Source: Ricinus communis (taxonomy: Eukaryota; Streptophyta; Magnoliopsida; Malpighiales; Euphorbiaceae). From it: a DNA stretch of 64,000 nucleotides. Where the stretch lies: positions 26,739,939-26,803,938 of the forward strand of contig NC_063257.1 in NCBI RefSeq assembly GCF_019578655.1, written 5' to 3'. Each line of letters starts with the position of its first letter. Within the stretch, counting starts at the first letter, position 1. This document shows positions 1-10,227 of this stretch, piece after piece. Under the pieces are notes generated by a model. It saw only the letters and a program-made list of their open reading frames with translations, did no database searches and was not told the origin of the DNA. The position numbers and the translations under genes are program-made.

Positions 1-500
1 TAAAGTCAATAGGAAATATAAATTTATCAACCTAAACAAGCACATCCTCCACAATACCCCTAGGATACTTAACAGTCCTATCAACTAACTGTATGCTCAT
101 CCTAGTGGATTTCATCTCACCTAGCCCCAACTTGGTAAACAAACCATACGACATTAAATTAATCCTAGCTCCTAATTCAGCTAAAGCATTGCTAATTGTC
201 AAATCACCAATCACACAAGGGATAGTAAAACTCCTTGGATCACGCTTCTTCTCTAGCAATTTGTTCTGAAGTATAGTTGAACACTCCTCATTTAAGGTCA
301 CGACCGCCAAGTCCTCTAGCTTCCTATTATTGCTAAAGATTTCCTTTAAGAACTTCACATACCTGGGCATCTATGAAATAGCTTCAACAAAAGGTAAGTT
401 AATTCGTAGTTATTTAAACAAGTCAAGAAACTTAATGAACTACTGATCGACTTTCTCCTGCTTCAACCTGGCAGGATATGAGATCGGGGGTTGTTATTCC
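1..500 (-). pseudogene. Gag-protease junction and retroviral-type aspartic protease fragment
   Basis: The longest open piece is 112 codons (370 to 32). It carries the MPRYVKFLKEI block that precedes the protease in Athila/Tat polyproteins, then SFTIPCVIG, the active-site region LAELGARINLM and the downstream KYPRGIVEDVLV block. Homology continues upstream to about 500 (SYPARLKQEKV, then INLPFVEAI) through in-frame stops at about 452, 425 and 371. It continues downstream to base 1 through another stop. In relatives the active site reads DLGAS; here the Asp codon is replaced by Glu (GAA, complement of 176-178), which should disable catalysis. The domain would process the Gag-Pol polyprotein in the virus-like particle. 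Confidence 0.75.
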
Positions 501-919
501 CTTAGAGGACTCTTCTTCTTGGCATCTTCTCTAGCTCCATCACCTTGCTATCTCCATCTTTCCTACCCGAATGTTCCTGCACAACATCATCATCATTAGA
601 AATAGGAATATACTTAAAAAATTGAAAGGCAATAAATAATATTACTTGTTTACACCAATCACTAAATAACATATTTATGCATTTAGTGTACAAAATTAAA
701 AATTCAAAACAAATGAAAACAATATTAACCTGCTATTGATAGGGTTGGTATTTGGTAAACCTATCATTAACAATATAAACCTTCTTACCAACATAAGTAA
801 TTAAGTTTCACCGATCATCCAATACAATCTAGGAGTCAAAGAGGATCAACCAAAAAAAATGTCTCAACAGATTAACAAAAAGAAAAGAAATTAAGCTAAA
901 ATGAAGAAACTTGATTATA
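501..919 (-). other. Degenerate gag-protease linker with an AT-rich block
   Basis: At about 505-600, minus-strand translation gives a lysine/glutamate-rich stretch (HSGRKDGDSKVMELEK) like the low-complexity linker between gag and protease in Athila/Tat elements. About 600-905 is AT-rich, full of stops and not recognisable. It sits where the linker should be continuous, so it is probably an insertion or heavy decay. Confidence 0.45.
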
Positions 920-2378
920 ATCATATCTACCAATAAAGTGATAGCCTTCACGTGCTCTCTCAGGTTAGACTCCGTATTACTAGGCAACGTCCCTGGCTGC
1001 CTCTCAGTCATCATCTTAGAAATTTGGCCTATGTGATTCTCCAAGTTCTGAATGGAGGCCTATTGATTTCTAAGAGTTGCGTCCGTCTGCTGGAATCTAG
1101 TCATTGAAGCGGACACAAACTTCATCATCAACTCCTCTAAGTTAGGCTTTTTCTCTTGAGCCCGAGGAGACTGAGGTGGGAGAACAAATTGTTGCGACTG
1201 TTGATGTAGTTGCTGAAACCCTGGTGGCCCCTGGTTGTTGTTGTTCCTCCCTCCGAAGTTTGGATGATTTCTCCATCCCATATTATAGTTGTTTCTATAC
1301 GGGTTGTTCTGCTGCCTAGGCTGACTTCCCATATAGTCCACCTGTTCATGGTTAGATAAAGAAGAGGAAGCAAACATATCTCCTGATATACAGTTACTAC
1401 TGTAATGCAGGCCACCACAAAACTCACAGCTTGCTTGAGCTGCTTGGACAAGCATCTGGAGTTGATCAAGTTTCTTAGATAATAACTCCACTTGAGCTGC
1501 CAAGGCTACAGTGGCATACAACTAGTTTACACTCCCTTGACGTCCCATCCTGCTCCTAGTAGTGTGCCACTGGTAATTGTTTTTGGCCATCTCCTCAATC
1601 AAGCTTTGGGCTTGCTCTGGTCTCTTGCTGCTCAAAGAACCACCTGCAGTTGCATCTACCATCTACTTAGTAGCCAAATTCAAATCATTATAAAAAGTTT
1701 GTACCTGTAACCAGATTGGTAGTCCATGGTGTGGGCAGCATTGCAGTAGATCCTTATACCTCTCCCAAGTGTCGTACATCGACTCATTGTCAAATTGCAT
1801 AAAAAAAGATATGTCATCTCTAAGTTTAGCAGTTTTAGAGGGAGGAAAGTACTTAATAGAAATTTCCCTGCCAAAGAATCCCAGATAATGATAGTGTTAG
1901 GAGGTAGTGACAGTAGCCACTGCTATGCTCTATCCCTCAAAGAAAATGGGAACAAGTGGAGACGAATTGCATCATCTGTTGTCCTATTAATCTTGAAGGT
2001 ATCACAAATCTCCAAGAAACTTGCTATATGTGCATTAGGATCCTCATCTCGCAAGCCTCCAAACAAAATTGTTTGCTACACCATCTAAATAACATTAGGC
2101 TTTATTTCAAAATTATTAGCGGCAACAGCCGGTCTCGTAATGCATGTTCATATCCCCTCCAACGATGGTTTCGCAAAATCATACATTATCCGGTTATTGT
2201 CGTTATTGTCGTTGGCATCTGCCATCTCTACTGTAATGTTTTCAGACTCATTCTTGTGTACGGATTTTCTAACCTGGATCTCTTCTTCCTCTACGTTCAA
2301 TCGCTTTCTTAATTGCCTGAGGGATCGGTCTGGTTCTGGTAGAGGGTCTACTAGATCAAGATTGGACCTCCTAGTCAT
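920..2378 (-). pseudogene. Athila/Tat-type gag, frameshifted
   Basis: The start codon at 2378-2376 (MTRRSNLDL) opens a 77-codon piece ending YDFAKPSLEGI, the conserved N-terminal gag block. After stops, homology resumes with RPAVAANNFEIKPNVI (about 2140-2080). It continues with the retrotransposon-gag core WERYKDLLQCCPHHGLP and LQVQTFYNDLN (about 1780-1690), then IEEMAKNNYQWH (about 1590). The C-terminal piece (1521-1060) has a cysteine/histidine cluster CEFCGGLHYSSNC, then an Asn/Gln/Pro-rich tail. A TAG at 1057-1059 interrupts the last block, which resumes as MENHIGQISKMM (1044 to about 930). Gag would form the particle and bind RNA. At least four breaks make it a pseudogene. Confidence 0.8.
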
Positions 2379-2514
2379 ACAAAACCTGAAATAACAAATA
2401 ACCAACAACACAAATGAATAAAATAAGAAAATTGAACAAAAAACAAATAAAGAATAAATAGTAAATGGATAAATTAACAAGAACACACAGTTCACAATAT
2501 TTCTCAAAACAAAC

Positions 2515-2532
2515 TCCCCGGCAACAGTGCCG
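2515..2532 (-). other. Primer binding site, tRNA-Asp-like
   Basis: The plus strand reads TCCCCGGCAACAGTGCCG, close to the 3' end of plant tRNA-Asp used by Athila/Tat elements, with about three mismatches. It lies six bases from the inner LTR edge (2539), as expected for minus-strand DNA priming. This fixes the element's orientation as minus. Confidence 0.8.
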
Positions 2533-2538
2533 AAAACT

Positions 2539-4029
2539 TGATGGCTCGCTAACACGACTAGCAATCTACAAGCAAGTGCACTCATCGAATGTAATCTAGC
2601 TATGGCAAGTATCAATATTGTATCCCACGAGAACTGAGAAACTACTGCTACTACGCTATTCCTATTATCTATTCGATCAAAAGGTGGTGAAGATTATTAA
2701 CTAAAAATGATTAAGAATGCAATTGAAAGCTAAATTTTAAAAAAGAGAATAAAAGTTGAAAAAGGATAATAAGATGAATTAACCCAATTGGGGATCACTC
2801 TAGCTAGCCGGCTTACAAATAATAATTTATGAATTGATTTATTAAGAATTGCGATCTGTAGATAATTTCTTGAATGAATTGGCTTCTCTCTCGAGTTAAC
2901 CGATTTCTAACCCTAAAGATCTAAAGTTAGAATCTCTTCCTAACAATCGATTTTAGAATATCATTAATCTTTAAATTACTCTAATAAGAATGTCTAGTTC
3001 TTATTCCAGTAAGCTATTACACTCATCTCTAGGATACAAATCACCTAATCACACAAGCAGTTGTTCAAACTCAATTGAATTTCTCAATTACAAAGGAGTT
3101 CTCAAATTGATTCAATAATGAAGAGGAAACAATAAACTTTATTATACTTGAATGAGAACTACAATCTTAAATCAATATAATCCAATCATCTAAGCACAAA
3201 ACAAGCCTAGCATGGCTAAAGATCACCCCCGAATGGGTTTAATAGAATTAATTACATATGTTCATGATTAAAGTAAAATAGGAATGGAACATAAAGTAGA
3301 TAAGAATTGAAAAAATATGAACACCCTTTTCTCAAATGGTAACGTGCTATCCCCTCTTTAATAACTCAGTATCCATATTCTACAGCTCAAGATCTCTTTC
3401 TTCTTCCCTTAAATCTTGGATCCAATCCTTAAGAGCGGCTATCTTGATGATTTTGAAATAGAATTGGTCTCCGTTTTCCTCTTCTTGATCGTTTGGAAGT
3501 TAGCTCTTAAGGTCTATCTTGAATAGTCCAAAGTTCTCTTCTTCTCCTCTGTTTTTCCCTTTTTTTCTTTTTTTTCTTTTTTTTTTAACTTAGGTTTCGG
3601 GATCCAAAACGGCCTGCATTTCGGCCATGCTGAATCAATGTCGTGTTGATCTAAAAGTGTACATTTGGCCTTCTTCAGCACGGCTTGGATTTGGCCGTGC
3701 TCCTCAGCACAGACATACTCCTAGGCCGTGTCACTCTTAGAAACTGTGTTGAAAATCACTTTAAATCGCCATAGGAAAGGCATTTCAGCACGCCCTCTGA
3801 CCCGAACCGTGCTCCTCAGCATAGGCATGTTGATTAGTCTAACGCGCTCGATTCGTCTGTTTCTTCCCGAGTCTGGTCTGATTTCTATCTAACTTTGATG
3901 ATGTAACTAGAAAAACACCTAAGACATAAACGAAACTAAAACAGGGTGGTCCTAATACAAAAAAACATAAATTGCTTTAAAAATAACTCAAAATCAAGCA
4001 TGCAAACATGTATACTATCAAGGATATCA
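2539..4029 (-). repeat. 5' LTR of the Athila/Tat-type element (LTR A)
   Basis: The plus-strand edges read TGATGG...ATATCA, so the minus strand starts TGATAT and ends CCATCA; length is about 1,491 bp. The inner edge adjoins the primer site. A second copy of the same family (47412-48832) aligns along most of its length, including the CTCTCTCTCGAGTTAACCGA segment and the cluster of CACGGCC/GGCCGTG half-sites at about 3610-3830. The right flank (4030-4034, ATTCG) is one half of an expected target duplication whose partner lies left of the window. It extends over the start of an apparent forward open frame at 3946-4350, which is therefore not a gene. Confidence 0.85.
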
Positions 4030-4336
4030 ATTCGATTATGCATAATTCTTTTAGAATTAAAGGATTCGATTTATAGTTATACTAAGCATCTCCAAAATAA
4101 AGCCGAGCATAAGCCAACATTCAAAAGCAATCAAGATGATGTAAAAGAGGTAAATTACTCTATTGAAGTGAATGAAGATTTTAAAGACATGATGATTGAA
4201 GATTGTGAGAAAGATAATAATTATCTATCCTTGTGCGAATTCAAAATTGAAGAAATCATTAATGATGATGAGGATGAGGCAAAAGTTGAATTGGTGAAGA
4301 GTGAGGATGTTTTTCTTAATACAATGGAGTCTTTTG
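4030..4336 (+). other. Unidentified remnant with an acidic open frame
   Basis: Between LTR A and the Tekay-like LTR, the plus strand stays open from the LTR edge to a stop at 4348. It encodes an acidic, Lys/Asp/Glu-rich peptide (FKDMMIEDCEKDNNY, then EEIINDDEDEAKVELVK). I do not recognise a domain. It may be a retroelement polyprotein scrap or chance. A 27-base segment at 4319-4345 recurs with one mismatch at 4375-4401. Confidence 0.3.
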
Positions 4337-5006
4337 TGATACGAACCTAACCTGTATCAAAGGATTAGACTCGTATACAATGGAGTCTTTTGTGATAAGA
4401 ACCAGGTCAATGGAAACCTTAGACCCTTTTAAGTATATTCAACTATCAAACCTAAGGTATTAGAGATAGAAGACGTCACAAGTTAGTATGGATTCTAAGT
4501 TGATAAGTCGGATTTCAACGCCATAAACAATAAATTGCTTGATAAATTAGCTCCAACAAGAACTAAGAATAGAGTATAAACTCACAAAATATATTAATCA
4601 TCAATCCATGAGTTTGAAAATCCGTACTAGGCTTTTATAGCCTTTAGAAAACCCTAATTATAAGCTATTAAGGAATTATAGCTCAAAAATAGGATAGAGA
4701 TAAACATCCTAACTAAAAGAGATAACTAAAAATAAAGTCCTAATACTCCTAAAATACTATGTAGCCACCCATTAGGATTAAGAATCCTAAGTTTCTTTAA
4801 GTCACATGCATGGGCCATCCTTGGTGGAGCTAATTAGGCCCAAACTCCCTTATGTGCTCCTTTATGCTCATTAAGCCCATATTAGATTTATTCAAGACCA
4901 ATAAACTGAATTAGATTAATAAGCCTTGAATTTGAATCCAACTTTTCAAGCTTTGATATGTGCAATGCTAAAAGGACGAATACATACTTAGAATACGGGT
5001 GTGACA
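4337..5006 (-). repeat. 3' LTR of the Tekay-like remnant
   Basis: The minus strand starts TGTCACACCCGTATTC at 5006, immediately after a polypurine tract, which fixes this edge. The other edge is less certain. I place it at 4337, where the plus strand reads TGATACGAAC, the same terminal decamer as LTR-like repeat E3 (46450). That gives a 670-bp LTR with TG...CA ends. Confidence 0.6.
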
Positions 5007-5020
5007 ATTCTCCCCACCTT
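5007..5020 (-). other. Polypurine tract
   Basis: The minus strand reads AAGGTGGGGAGAAT directly before the TGTCACACCC start of the 3' LTR. This is the expected position and composition of the plus-strand primer. Confidence 0.7.
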
Positions 5021-5450
5021 ATGAAATTTTATCCTCAGAATTAAACAGATTAGGGGATTGGTTTCTGATATCCTCCTCCCACTCCCAAGTTGCTTCCTCA
5101 TTTCCATGATGTTTCCATAATACTTTCACTAAAGTCTTCTTTCTTAACTCTTTAACTTCTTTAGCTAAAATGATAACCGGTCTTTCCTCGTAAGATAAAT
5201 TATCCTTTATTTCTAAAGGTTGAGCTTGTAAAATATGACTAGGATCACTCTTATACCTTCTTAACATAGTAACATGGAAAACATCATGAATTTGAGATAA
5301 TTCTGGAAGTAAAACCAATCTATAAGCTACTGGACCAATCCTTTCAATCACCTCAAATAGACCAATGTACCTGGGGCTTAATTTCCCTCTTTTACCAAAC
5401 TGTAGTACTCCTTTCCATGGTGAAATCTTAAGGAAAACCTTATCACCCAT
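5019..5450 (-). pseudogene. Integrase C-terminus (GPY/F module) plus chromodomain
   Basis: An open stretch of 143 codons. Residues 1-60 form the GPY/F-type module: GDKVFLKISPWKGV, a degenerate GPY/F box (SPRYIGLFEVIERIGPVAYRL) and IHDVFHVTMLRRY. Residues 85-140 form the chromodomain: ERPVIILAKEVKELRKK, then LVKVLWKHHGNEEATWEWEED, ending PNLF. The chromodomain of such integrases directs insertion to chromatin. The segment is free of stops, but the rest of its polyprotein is broken, so it is part of a dead element. It ends next to the polypurine tract, as expected for the end of pol. Confidence 0.85.
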
Positions 5451-6136
5451 AATATACTTAATTGGTACCCTTTTTAAGTCTGCATAACTCTTTTGTCTAT
5501 CTTAAGCTTCCTTTAGTCGATCCCGAATTAACTGAATCTTCTCAGTTGTCATCTATAAAATTTCTAGACCAATTAACTACTTTTCTCCAACTTCATCCCA
5601 ACAAATTGGAGTCATGCACTTCCTATCATATAATGCTTCGTAAGCTAGGCAAACTCCATTAATAGCCAACTACCCTGAAATTCCATCACAGAAGTTCGAA
5701 CATATCTTCTAGTGTTTGAATTATTCTGTTTGATTGACCATGCAATCTCACTACCTCCCGAATGTAGGTTTCAGCAAGTTTATCCAATGATTAATTCACC
5801 TTTACAGGCAGAAAGTGAGCTGACTTAGTCAATCTATGCATAATCACCCAAACACCATCATGTCTCTATTAGGTCCTAGGTAATCCTATCACAAAATCCA
5901 TAGTAATATGCTCCCACTTCCATTCAAAATAGGAAGAGGTTGCAATGTTCCTACCGGATGTTGTGTTCTGCTTTAACTTATTGGCACACCAAACATTTAT
6001 TCATAAACTCTATAATATTCTTCTTCATCCCCAGCCACCAATAATTATCCTTCAAGGTCTGGTACATTTAGTGCTCCCCGGATGCATGGCATATGCTAAA
6101 TTATGTGCTTCTTCCATTATCTCCCTTTTAAGAACT
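5451..6136 (-). pseudogene. Integrase core remnant
   Basis: Short in-frame islands on the minus strand match chromovirus integrase: the zinc-binding region (AHNLAYAMHPG near 6110-6070), WEHITMDFVIGLPRT (about 5915-5870), VWVIMHRLTKSAHFLPVKVN (about 5850-5805) and SLDKLAETYIREVVRLHG (about 5795-5740). They are separated by stops and frameshifts, and the later catalytic region is missing or too decayed to place. Confidence 0.65.
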
Positions 6137-6811
6137 TCAGCATTGGGTTCTACCCTCATAAAGAAAAATATCATTCTCTGAGATCATAAAATCTACCAGG
6201 TTACCTTGTTGAACTTGTTCCTTGATTTTCACCAATTGCTCATCTTGACCTTGTGCCTCTTTGATTCTATCAATTAGCATTCGTCGAACCTTCAAAGTGG
6301 TTAGTAATGCTCGATTCTCACCTTGAGCTAACTCTATATTTATTGCCTTCAACCCAAGTAACAATGGAATTCTCATAGTACGAATATAAGATAAGTTACT
6401 TGAGGACTTCCTGCTAAGTGCATCTGCTACTACATTAGCTTTTCCTAGGTGATACTTAATGGTGCAATCGTAATCCCTTAATAACTCAACTCATCTCCTT
6501 TGAATCAAATTCAAGTCCTTTTGGCTTAATAGGTATTTCAAACTCTTATGGTCTGTGAAAATCTAGCACTTCTCGCCAAACAAATAATGCCTCCAAATCT
6601 TTAAAGCAAAAACAACTACTGCTAACTCAAGGTCATGTGTAGGATAATTCAACTCAGGTGGTCTTAATTGATGAGAGGCAAATATTATCACCTTACCTTG
6701 TTGCATCAATACGCAACCCAAACCATTTATGGACACATCATTGTACACAACATATTCCTGCCTTGTCATTAGTAGTGTCAACACCGGTCCTAAAGTTAAG
6801 CATGCCTTCAT
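6137..6811 (-). pseudogene. RNase H domain and connection to integrase
   Basis: Piece one (6811-6563) carries the RNase H start [20 protein letters not shown] and [25 protein letters not shown]; the first catalytic Asp of the usual Y-x-D-A-S pattern is kept as YNDVS. It continues through a break with [17 protein letters not shown], a stop, then [22 protein letters not shown] (about 6480-6400). Piece two (6376-6137, 79 codons) is the linker before the integrase zinc finger. RNase H would remove the RNA strand during reverse transcription. Confidence 0.8.
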
Positions 6812-7640
6812 TTCATTAAAACTGCCTTAGCATTTATTCTATAAAAACTTCACATTCTTCCTCAATAAATTTGTCAAAGGTGAAGCAACGATAGAGAAGT
6901 TTTGCACAAACCTCCTATAATAGCCTGCTAATCCTAAAAAACTATGTATCTCATGCACATTGGTAGGTTGTTTCCAACTAATGATCGCTTCAATTTTCTT
7001 CAAATCAACATATACTCCCTTGGATGAAATGTTATGCCCTAAAAATACCACTTTCTCTTGCCAAAACTCATACTTGCTCAACTTGGCATACAATTGCCTA
7101 TCTCCCAATGTTTGTAATACAATCCTCAAGTGCTATACATGTTGCTCCTTTGTTCGTGAGTACACCAGAATGCCATCTATAAACACAATTACAAAACTGT
7201 CTAAATAAGGCTTGAATACCCCATTCATCAAGTTCATGAATGCAGTTAGAGCATTAGTTAACCCAAATGATATCACTAAAAATTCATAATGGTCGTATCG
7301 AGTTCTAAATGTTGTTTTAGGAACATCTGCTTCCTTAATCTTCAATTAGTGATACTTGGATCTTAAATCAGTCTTAGAAAATACATGAGCTCCTTGTAGT
7401 TGATCAAATAAATCGTCAATCTGTGGTAATGGATATTTGTTGCAAACTGTCACCTTATTCAATTATCTATAATCAATACACAATCTCATAGTGCCGTCCT
7501 TCTTTTTAAAAATAAAATCGATGCTCACCAAGGCAATACTCTAGGCCCAATGTAGCCTTTATCAAGTAATTCTTGCAATTGTACCTTCAGCTCTTTCAAA
7601 TCAGCTGGAGCCATTCTATATGGAGCTTGAGGAAGAGGAG
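6812..7640 (-). pseudogene. Reverse transcriptase of the Tekay-like remnant
   Basis: From about 7630, the minus strand encodes the RT blocks in order: [80 protein letters not shown], the active-site box [13 protein letters not shown] (about 7205-7160) and [16 protein letters not shown] (about 6935-6890). In-frame stops lie at about 7545, 7470, 7348 and 7132. The catalytic pair should be Asp-Asp; here it is Asp-Gly (codon GGC), so this copy is catalytically dead apart from the stops. Confidence 0.85.
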
Positions 7641-7649
7641 TGGTCCTCC

Positions 7650-8772
7650 ATAAATAAGCTTGAGAACTCCTTTTGAATTGCGGACCCCCAACACATTAAC
7701 ATGAAAACCCCTTAGAACTTATTACTTGAGGCTAATGAGCATATTATTTCAGAAATCAAGTTATGTGTTCTTTTAAGAACTTTACGAGAAATCAATGTCC
7801 TTCCTTTCTTTTATGTTTTCAGTCTACCCTTATGTTTAAATTAATTTGGCTTGATCCTTACACTTAGCTGTATGGAAGAGGACAAATAATTCATAATTTG
7901 TTTTCTTATTGGATCCAAAATCCTACCTATATTCTCATTTTTTTATCTTTTTTGTGTCTCTCTTTATAATTTCTATCTAATACGATGGTTTAGTTTTATT
8001 TGGCGAGCATAAACAGGATTGTTGACTTAAAGTGCGTGGAAGCAATAATCATAGGCACCGATCCAAGGCTTGGACAAATGCGAAGAAAAAAATTAGTTGA
8101 TCGAGTATTGATATCATTCTTCAAATGATCGTAGATGAATTTTTTAAAGGAAAGAGGGAATACTAAGAATCGAGGCACGCCCAAATATTTTGATTCAAAA
8201 TTTGCACCATTGGGATCTTCATCATTCCTTATTTCTCTATGCATGAGGACTCCTGATGACACAAGGATTCGTATAAGGAATCATGGTAATGCAATTGGCA
8301 AGCTTGACTGGTGGTATTAGGGCTTAGCTTGATGATCAAGCAGGACGAGACGTAAATCCATGCGTATAAATGAGAATTCATGTTGTTTTCAATAAATCTA
8401 AGTGTAATATAAGCTGGAATATGAGCGTTTTGATGTTCAAGATGCATATAATAAAGTAATTTGGGTCGAAGTATTATTAGGTATGCCCACACGAATTTTT
8501 CCTTATTTTTGTTAAGCTGGCTCATAAAATTTGGGACCATGAGTCTTGTTGACTAATCAACTCCTCTTTCATTCTTGATTTGACTTTAGTTTATTTATCT
8601 TTCTTTATTTATTTAAAATTTAGCTTCTAGTTTCTTCTTATTATGAAAATAGGGCTTTTGCGCTATAAAAATTGCATGCATCCGAATACTTAAGGCTAGT
8701 GAGTATATTATTTTAGTTTTCTACCTTATGGGCAATCAAGTTATGTGTTCTTTTAAGAACTGTGCGGACTTA
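7650..8772 (+). repeat. Repeat D, copy 1 (slightly more than one tandem unit)
   Basis: The block around 7721-7785 (ACTTGAGGCTAATGAGC, then AAATCAAGTTATGTG) recurs about 966 bp later at 8686-8765, so this copy wraps round a unit of about 1 kb. Matching sequence occurs at 39831-40695, 45453-46449 and 47321-47411, and inverted at about 39118-39600. Copy 1 lacks insert E and so shows the uninterrupted site (GGCACGCCCAAATATTTTG at about 8180). Short open frames on both strands show no domain. Function unknown. Confidence 0.7.
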
Positions 8773-9436
8773 TGAAAACATGCATTAGTGAACTATTAAG
8801 AACCTTTAGGAATAGAATATACAAACTCTAATAGTTGTGAACCCGTATATCACTAACCTAGAAACCTACTAACAAATTGAATCAAATCGTAGGATCACTC
8901 TAGATTAGATTATAAAGTTGATCAATATTATTAGAACCTAAAGAAAGCTAAGTCCTTTAAACCATAATCCTAGCACGCCACAAAGATAGATCAAATCTTT
9001 GATAAGTGTTAAATGCATTTAAAAAGAATACAAGAATTCAAGCAAAGGTTGCTAGAAAAATGAAATATCATTAATAATCCAAACTTGATGTAACATATGG
9101 CTTGGTTCAAGTTAAGTAGACTTGAACAAACCCTAGAAGACAACTAATAGGAAAAAGACTATTCTACCCTAAATAAACTTAATAAAAATAAACCAAGGTC
9201 GACAAGCATATTTCAGCTTTAATTGGTCCTTCATGGGCTTGCACCTCCAATAGATTGAATAAAGCACAATCTTGATGCTACTTAATAGTTATAGATCTTG
9301 GGCCTTTAAATGGAATATCCTTGCTAGCCCAATCTTGTCTATAATCATTTAAGGCTTGTTGCAACTTCTTGGCTCTAGACCTTGTGGCAAGCTTAGCCCA
9401 TCTTTAGCATCCTTAGCTTTCCTTGCGTGCTCCTCA
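8773..9436 (-). repeat. Probable 3' LTR and trailer of the second chromovirus
   Basis: No coding block is visible. The sequence begins TGAAAACATGC exactly where repeat D homology stops, and on the minus strand it follows the integrase C-terminus. It has the AT-rich, family-specific look of an LTR (ATTGGTCCTTCATGGGC near 9220). I cannot place the inner LTR boundary or find a partner LTR. Confidence 0.45.
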
Positions 9437-9770
9437 TCAAGCCCATCATCTTCAAGCTTTTGTTGTGCTAGCCCATCTATATCTTTCGCTCCTTATTTTG
9501 AATGATTCTTCCATGACTCAAGCTCATCATTTACATCAAAAGGAGTTAGATCAACAACATTAAAAGTACCACTTACATTATACTCATCTTGTAAGTCTAT
9601 CTTGTATGCATTTTAATTGATCTTCTCAAGAATCTGAAATGAACTAGCACTCCTTGACTCAATTTCGACTTTCTTTGGTTTGGAAACCGTTCCTTTCGAA
9701 AATAGACCTGAACCCAATCACTAGGCTTGAACACAACTTTCTTTCTTCCTCTCCTTCCTAAGAACTTCTA
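9437..9770 (-). pseudogene. Integrase C-terminal module of the second chromovirus
   Basis: The minus strand from 9770 encodes FLGRRGRKKVVFKPSDWVQV, then YFRKERFPNQRKSKL, matching the start of the C-terminal integrase module (in relatives, KxVxFxPGDWVWxHxRKERFP). Weaker homology runs on to LTPFDVNDELE (about 9550-9520), then a charged tail with no clear end. Stops interrupt the middle. It follows RT directly, so the catalytic integrase and RNase H are deleted. Confidence 0.7.
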
Positions 9771-10227
9771 AGACATATCTAACATGAAAAGATGATTATT
9801 AAGATTCTTAGAATAAATCAAGATGCCATCAAAATATACAACTATAAATTTACTAAGAAATTCACGTAATACATGGTTCATTGGTCTCATGAACATACTA
9901 GGTGCATTTGTTAACATAAATGGCATAATTAACCACTCATATAGACCATATTTGGTCTTAAAGCCATTTTCCACTCATCCCCAGTTTTCATGCGAATCTG
10001 ATAGTACCCACTTTGCCAATCTATCTTAGTATAAAGACATGCACCATGCAACTTATCAAGCATATCATCTAATCTAGGGATAGGATGACAATACTTTACC
10101 GTTATTTTGTTAATTGCACGGCAGTCTACACACATTCTCCACGTGCCATCCTTCTTTGGAACCAAAATTACTAGAACCATGTAAGGACTTAAGCTCTCAT
10201 GCACATACCCTTTTGCCATTAGCTCAT
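9771..10227 (-). pseudogene. Reverse transcriptase of the second chromovirus, main part
   Basis: The minus strand from 10227 encodes [72 protein letters not shown], and in a second frame [55 protein letters not shown] frameshift lies at about 9960. The catalytic pair is Asp-Gly instead of Asp-Asp (GGC codon at about 9827). The N-terminal continuation lies beyond B1, from 11739. Confidence 0.85.

Larger units (their letters stand above)
1..4029 (-). mobile_element. Athila/Tat-type Ty3/gypsy retrotransposon, 5' portion, decayed
   Basis: Read on the minus strand, the order is 5' LTR (2539-4029), a tRNA-Asp-like primer site (2515-2532), gag (2378 to about 920) and the gag-protease junction with a protease-like domain (about 500 to 1). 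The window start cuts the element inside the protease, so RT, RNase H, integrase and the 3' LTR lie outside. Gag, the primer site and the LTR ends all fit the Athila/Tat group. In-frame stops and an AT-rich block in the gag-protease linker show that this copy cannot make a full polyprotein. Confidence 0.85.
4337..7650 (-). mobile_element. Tekay-like chromovirus remnant, 5' truncated
   Basis: On the minus strand the order is RT (about 7640-6812), RNase H and connection (6811-6137), integrase remnants (6136-5451), integrase C-terminus plus chromodomain (5450-5019), polypurine tract and 3' LTR (5006-4337). This is the gene order of Ty3/gypsy chromoviruses, and the RT and chromodomain blocks match the Tekay clade. 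The element stops within the RT N-terminus at about 7640, next to repeat D; gag, protease and 5' LTR are missing. Several stops and a mutated RT active site show that it is dead. Confidence 0.85.

Noticed and set aside
3946..4350. 134-codon plus-strand frame
   Set aside because: It starts inside LTR A and crosses its edge into unrelated flanking sequence, so it is not one gene.
7996..8540. Open frames in repeat D (also 39404-40139 and 40489-40707)
   Set aside because: Similar peptides recur in other D copies with shifts and stops. No domain; treated as non-coding repeat.
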